This document shows, piece after piece, positions 61,643-64,000 of a stretch of DNA of 64,000 nt (positions are counted from its first letter, which is position 1; every line of letters begins with the position of its first letter). The notes beneath the pieces are model-generated. The model ran no database searches, was not told the origin of the DNA, and saw only the letters and a list, made by a program, of their open reading frames with translations. The stretch is from Aliigemmobacter aestuarii (GTDB lineage: Bacteria; Pseudomonadota; Alphaproteobacteria; Rhodobacterales; Rhodobacteraceae): contig NZ_SSND01000004.1 of assembly GCF_004799285.1 (NCBI RefSeq), positions 186,001-250,000 on the forward strand, read 5' to 3'. A program made the translations under genes and the position numbers.

Positions 61643-61983
61643 GGTGAAGGCGCTGCCAGAAGCATCTGTCCGTGAGCCGAGTGAGGCGCCCGTCGACCTC
61701 CATGGCAAGTTGAAGCGGCCACAGCGTACGGCCAAGGTTCTGCAGCGGGAGCGCGATACCCAAAAAAAGCCTCTGCCTTCTCCGTAAGGGAGGGCTGCGG
61801 CGGCTGAAGGTCTTCTTCATCGACGCAGAGAAAGCCATTCGCAGTCCCGCTTGGCCCTATGGCGCGGAACCGGTCAACCCGATCAGCCGTACCGTCGGTC
61901 TCCGTGCCTGTATTATTTACTGTTGGGAATTGCCCCCTGTAGGGCGACTTGCCTGATCCCCCCGGGGGGGATAGATTGGGGAC
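61643..61983. other. 341-base region without a recognised gene
   Basis: Open frames on both strands here have no recognisable homology and mixed codon use. The last 40 bases hold the C/G-tract palindrome before nreA. It may be a decayed gene, but nothing can be named. Confidence 0.4.
61957..61973. promoter_or_regulatory. C/G-tract palindrome, putative NreA operator
   Basis: GATCCCCCCGGGGGGGATAG contains six Cs followed by seven Gs flanked by AT, about a dozen bases before the nreA start. CsoR/RcnR-type repressors recognise G/C tracts flanked by A/T, so autoregulation is likely. Confidence 0.6.
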
Positions 61984-62241
61984 ATGCCGGATGATCACAC
62001 CCACGCAAGCCACCCTGCCATTGCGTCACGCCTGAAGCGCGCCGAGGGGCATCTGCGCCGCGTCATCGGCATGATCGAGGAGGGCCGACCTTGCGTCGAT
62101 CTCGCCACGCAACTCCATGCCGTCGAACGGGCGGTGGCCGAGGCGAAACGGGCGCTGATCCATGACCATATCGACCATTGCCTGACCGGCGAAGGCACGC
62201 ATGACCTGGCCGAGATCAAGGCCCTGACAAAGCTGCTGTGA
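61984..62241 (+). CDS. nreA: CsoR/RcnR-family metal sensor, NreA type
   Basis: This 85-residue all-helical repressor has SRLKRAEGHLRRVIGMIEEGRPCVDLATQLHAVERAV and ALIHDHIDHCL, with Cys in RPCVD and His/Cys in HDHIDHC as metal ligands, plus a His-rich N-terminus (DDHTHASH). The pattern matches NreA, the regulator of nickel resistance in the nreAB system. Apo-protein should bind the C/G-tract palindrome just upstream and release it with metal. Its stop overlaps the start of the transporter gene (TGATG). Confidence 0.8.
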   Translation: MPDDHTHASHPAIASRLKRAEGHLRRVIGMIEEGRPCVDLATQLHAVERAVAEAKRALIHDHIDHCLTGEGTHDLAEIKALTKLL

Positions 62242-63548
62242 TGCTCGGGACCCTGCGCAACCCCACGTTCCGCCATCTCTTCGCCGCGCAGGTCGTGGCG
62301 CTGGTCGGCACGGGGCTGGCCACTGTCGCGCTTGGCCTTCTGGCCTGGCAGCTTGCAGGGGAAAATGCGGGTCTGGTCCTGGGCACCGCTCTGGCGATCA
62401 AGATGGTGGCCTATGTGACGCTCGCGCCTGTGGCAGCGGCCATCGCCGAACGCCTGCCGCGGCGGGCGTTTCTAGTCGCTCTGGACCTGATCCGGGGGGG
62501 TGTCATCGCCTTCCTGCCCTTCGTGACCGAGGTCTGGCAGGTCTATCTGTTGATATTCTTCCTTCAGGCCGCCTCGGCCGGGTTCACCCCGGCTTTTCAG
62601 GCAGTCATCCCCGACGTGCTGAAGGACGAGGATGACTACACAAACGCCCTGTCGCTGTTGCGGCTGGCAGAAGACCTGGAACAACTTGCCTCGCCGATGC
62701 TGGCGGCGGCCCTGCTGACAGTGGTCAGCTTCCCTGTGCTGTTCGCGGGCACGGTCGCGGGCTTCGTCACCTCGGCCCTTCTGGTGGTCACCGCCCGCCT
62801 GCCTGCGCGGGTGGCGGCAGAGCCCGGTCGTTTCTGGGCCGACGTGACCAAGGGGATCCGCATCTATGCCCGCACCCCGCGCCTGCGCGGGTTGATGGTG
62901 ATGGAGGCCGCCGTCGCCGCCGCGGGGGCAATGGTCTATGTGAACACTGTCGTGCTGGTGCAGGCCCGGCTGGGGCTCGGCGAGGAATCCGTGGCGTTGG
63001 CCTTCGCGGGCTTTGGGGCGGGGTCGATGCTGGCGGCCTTCCTTCTGCCCCGCATCCTTGATCGTTTCTCCGACCGTCCGGTGATGATCGGCGGCGCTGT
63101 CCTGATGGTTGCAGGCGTGGCGCTGGTGCCGCCAGTGCGCAGCCTGGCGGGGCTTGTCGTGCTTTGGGCCATGATTGGCTTCGGCTTCTCGCTGACACAG
63201 ACACCCATAGGGCGGATCATCAGCCGTTCCGCACGCGAGGCCGACCGGGGTGTCGTCTTCGCCGCGCAATTCGCCCTGAGCCATGCCTGCTGGCTGGTGA
63301 CCTATCCGCTTGCGGGCTGGATTGGGGCGGGTGCTGGGCTTTCGGCCGCGGCGCTGGTCCTTGCCGCCATCGGCGCTGCGGGCCTCGCCGCCGTGCTGCG
63401 ACTCTGGCCGGCCGATGACCGGGCCGTGATTGCCCACGCCCATCCGGACCTTCCGCCTGACCACCCGCATCTGGCCGAACATGGCCCCCATCATGCCCAT
63501 GTCGTGGTCATCGACGACCTTCACCCCCGCGGGCCGACCGTGGCGTGA
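62241..63548 (+). CDS. nreB: MFS transporter with His-rich C-terminus, NreB-like nickel efflux
   Basis: This 435-residue major facilitator protein has about 12 hydrophobic segments, starts MLGTLRNPTFRHLFAAQVVALVGTGLATVALGLLAWQ, and has a cytoplasmic-type loop with QAVIPDVLKDEDDYTNALSLLRLAEDLEQLASP. The C-terminal tail is rich in His (AHAHPDLPPDHPHLAEHGPHHAHVVVI), the hallmark of NreB, which exports Ni. The start at 62241 overlaps the nreA stop; a GTG three bases earlier is an alternative. Metal identity (Ni, perhaps Co) is inferred from the family and the linked nreA. Confidence 0.8.
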   Translation: MLGTLRNPTFRHLFAAQVVALVGTGLATVALGLLAWQLAGENAGLVLGTALAIKMVAYVTLAPVAAAIAERLPRRAFLVALDLIRGGVIAFLPFVTEVWQVYLLIFFLQAASAGFTPAFQAVIPDVLKDEDDYTNALSLLRLAEDLEQLASPMLAAALLTVVSFPVLFAGTVAGFVTSALLVVTARLPARVAAEPGRFWADVTKGIRIYARTPRLRGLMVMEAAVAAAGAMVYVNTVVLVQARLGLGEESVALAFAGFGAGSMLAAFLLPRILDRFSDRPVMIGGAVLMVAGVALVPPVRSLAGLVVLWAMIGFGFSLTQTPIGRIISRSAREADRGVVFAAQFALSHACWLVTYPLAGWIGAGAGLSAAALVLAAIGAAGLAAVLRLWPADDRAVIAHAHPDLPPDHPHLAEHGPHHAHVVVIDDLHPRGPTVA

Positions 63549-63657
63549 TCCGCAGCCGCATCTGACGCGGGCAGGCCCGAAGCAGGGCAGGGGCAACCGA
63601 ACCCTGGCGGAACCTGCGGCGCGGCTTGACGCAGATCAGGGCGGACGCCTTCCGCCC

Positions 63658-63673
63658 ATGCGCTGATGCGCAT
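63658..63673. promoter_or_regulatory. Inverted repeat upstream of the ArsR gene
   Basis: ATGCGC-TGAT-GCGCAT is a perfect 6-bp inverted repeat 18 bases before the ArsR start codon, a plausible autoregulatory operator. Confidence 0.45.
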
Positions 63674-63690
63674 GAGTTGGAGCACACCGG

Positions 63691-63981
63691 ATGATCGTAA
63701 CCGCGCTTTCCGCCCTTGCCGAGCCAACCCGCCTTGAGGCAATGCGCCTTTTGGCCGACGGGTCGGAACATTGCGTCTGCGAGCTTGTGCGGAGGCTGGG
63801 CGCAACCCAAAGCCGGATGTCGCGGCACATGCAGGTGCTGAGGCAGGCGGGGCTGGTCGTGGACCGGCGCGATGCGCAATGGGTGCGCTACCGGATCAAC
63901 CCGGACCTGTCGCCGCCCCTGATCCGTCTCGTCGAAGCCGCGCTGGAGCGGCGGATCATGGTGACGGAGCAGGCGGCATGA
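63691..63981 (+). CDS. ArsR-family metalloregulator
   Basis: This 96-residue winged-helix repressor has ALAEPTRLEAMRLLADGSEHCVCELVRRLGATQSRMSRHMQVLRQAGLVVDRRDAQWVRYRI. The CVC pair in EHCVCEL at the start of helix 3 is the arsenite/antimonite-binding site seen in ArsR proteins. It should repress the overlapping downstream gene (ATGA) until metalloid binds. An inverted repeat lies just upstream. Identification as an ArsR family member is secure; arsenic specificity is likely from the cysteines. Confidence 0.9.
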   Translation: MIVTALSALAEPTRLEAMRLLADGSEHCVCELVRRLGATQSRMSRHMQVLRQAGLVVDRRDAQWVRYRINPDLSPPLIRLVEAALERRIMVTEQAA

Positions 63982-64000
63982 GCGTGTTCGGCTGGCTGAA
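63978..64000 (+). CDS. Start of a gene cut by the right window edge
   Basis: Only the first seven codons (MSVFGWL) are visible, translated from an ATG that overlaps the ArsR stop. By position it should be the ArsR-controlled gene, perhaps a permease, but the sequence shown cannot confirm this. Confidence 0.5.

Overview
The window is GC-rich alphaproteobacterial DNA. The gene content points to Rhodobacterales (Rhodobacteraceae/Paracoccaceae, near Paracoccus or Rhodobacter): an aa3 oxidase subunit I gene beside a small cytochrome c, a SPOR lipoprotein-dacC-tmk-holB-tatD run, G/C-rich third codon positions and an intergenic repeat ending in a CACCCCC..TATTT core. No plasmid or phage backbone is visible; the segment reads as chromosome with one accessory island.

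Bases 1-28260 are mostly housekeeping: a truncated EamA permease, ilvC facing two overlapping Lrp/AsnC regulators, a PLP aminotransferase, a UbiH-type hydroxylase, a HAD nucleotidase-like protein, a GntR/FCD regulator, an unusual glycosyltransferase with an N-terminal MshEN-like domain, carA, a YqeY protein, ctaD and a cytochrome c (each preceded by a perfect FNR box), lipB, a repetitive peptidoglycan-binding protein, tRNA-Leu(GAG), a four-gene polyamine-type ABC operon, and a leftward operon SPOR-dacC-tmk-holB-tatD-MBL hydrolase-AEC transporter.

Bases 28476-49404 look like an accessory island that starts at tRNA-Ser(UGA) and an IS3-type transposase fragment and ends at a broken AraC gene next to an unidentified broken reading frame. 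It carries a leftward exopolysaccharide operon: pyruvyl transferase, flippase, FrhB-like Fe-S protein, acyltransferase, polymerase/ligase, several glycosyltransferases, an Alg13/Alg14-like pair, the initiating sugar transferase, an RTX protein and a Wzz/tyrosine-kinase-like protein with a degenerate kinase site. Divergent from it is a signalling set: a LuxR-type response regulator, a periplasmic sulfite-oxidase-fold protein lacking the cofactor cysteine, and a hybrid kinase with receiver and HPt domains. Four copies of a palindrome, CTATCC-N4-GGATAG, lie upstream of genes of both groups and nowhere else that I found. This is the best candidate for an undescribed regulon.

Bases 49687-61642 are an L-rhamnose catabolic locus. 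Rightward are a DeoR regulator, a CUT2 ABC transporter (rhaS,T,P,Q), mutarotase and kinase; leftward are a fused aldolase/dehydrogenase, a gutted L-lactate-dehydrogenase remnant, and enterobacterial-type rhaA and rhaD. The locus therefore encodes two different rhamnulose-1-phosphate aldolases. The right end holds a nickel-resistance type nreA-nreB pair with a C/G-tract palindrome, and an ArsR regulator overlapping a gene cut by the window edge.
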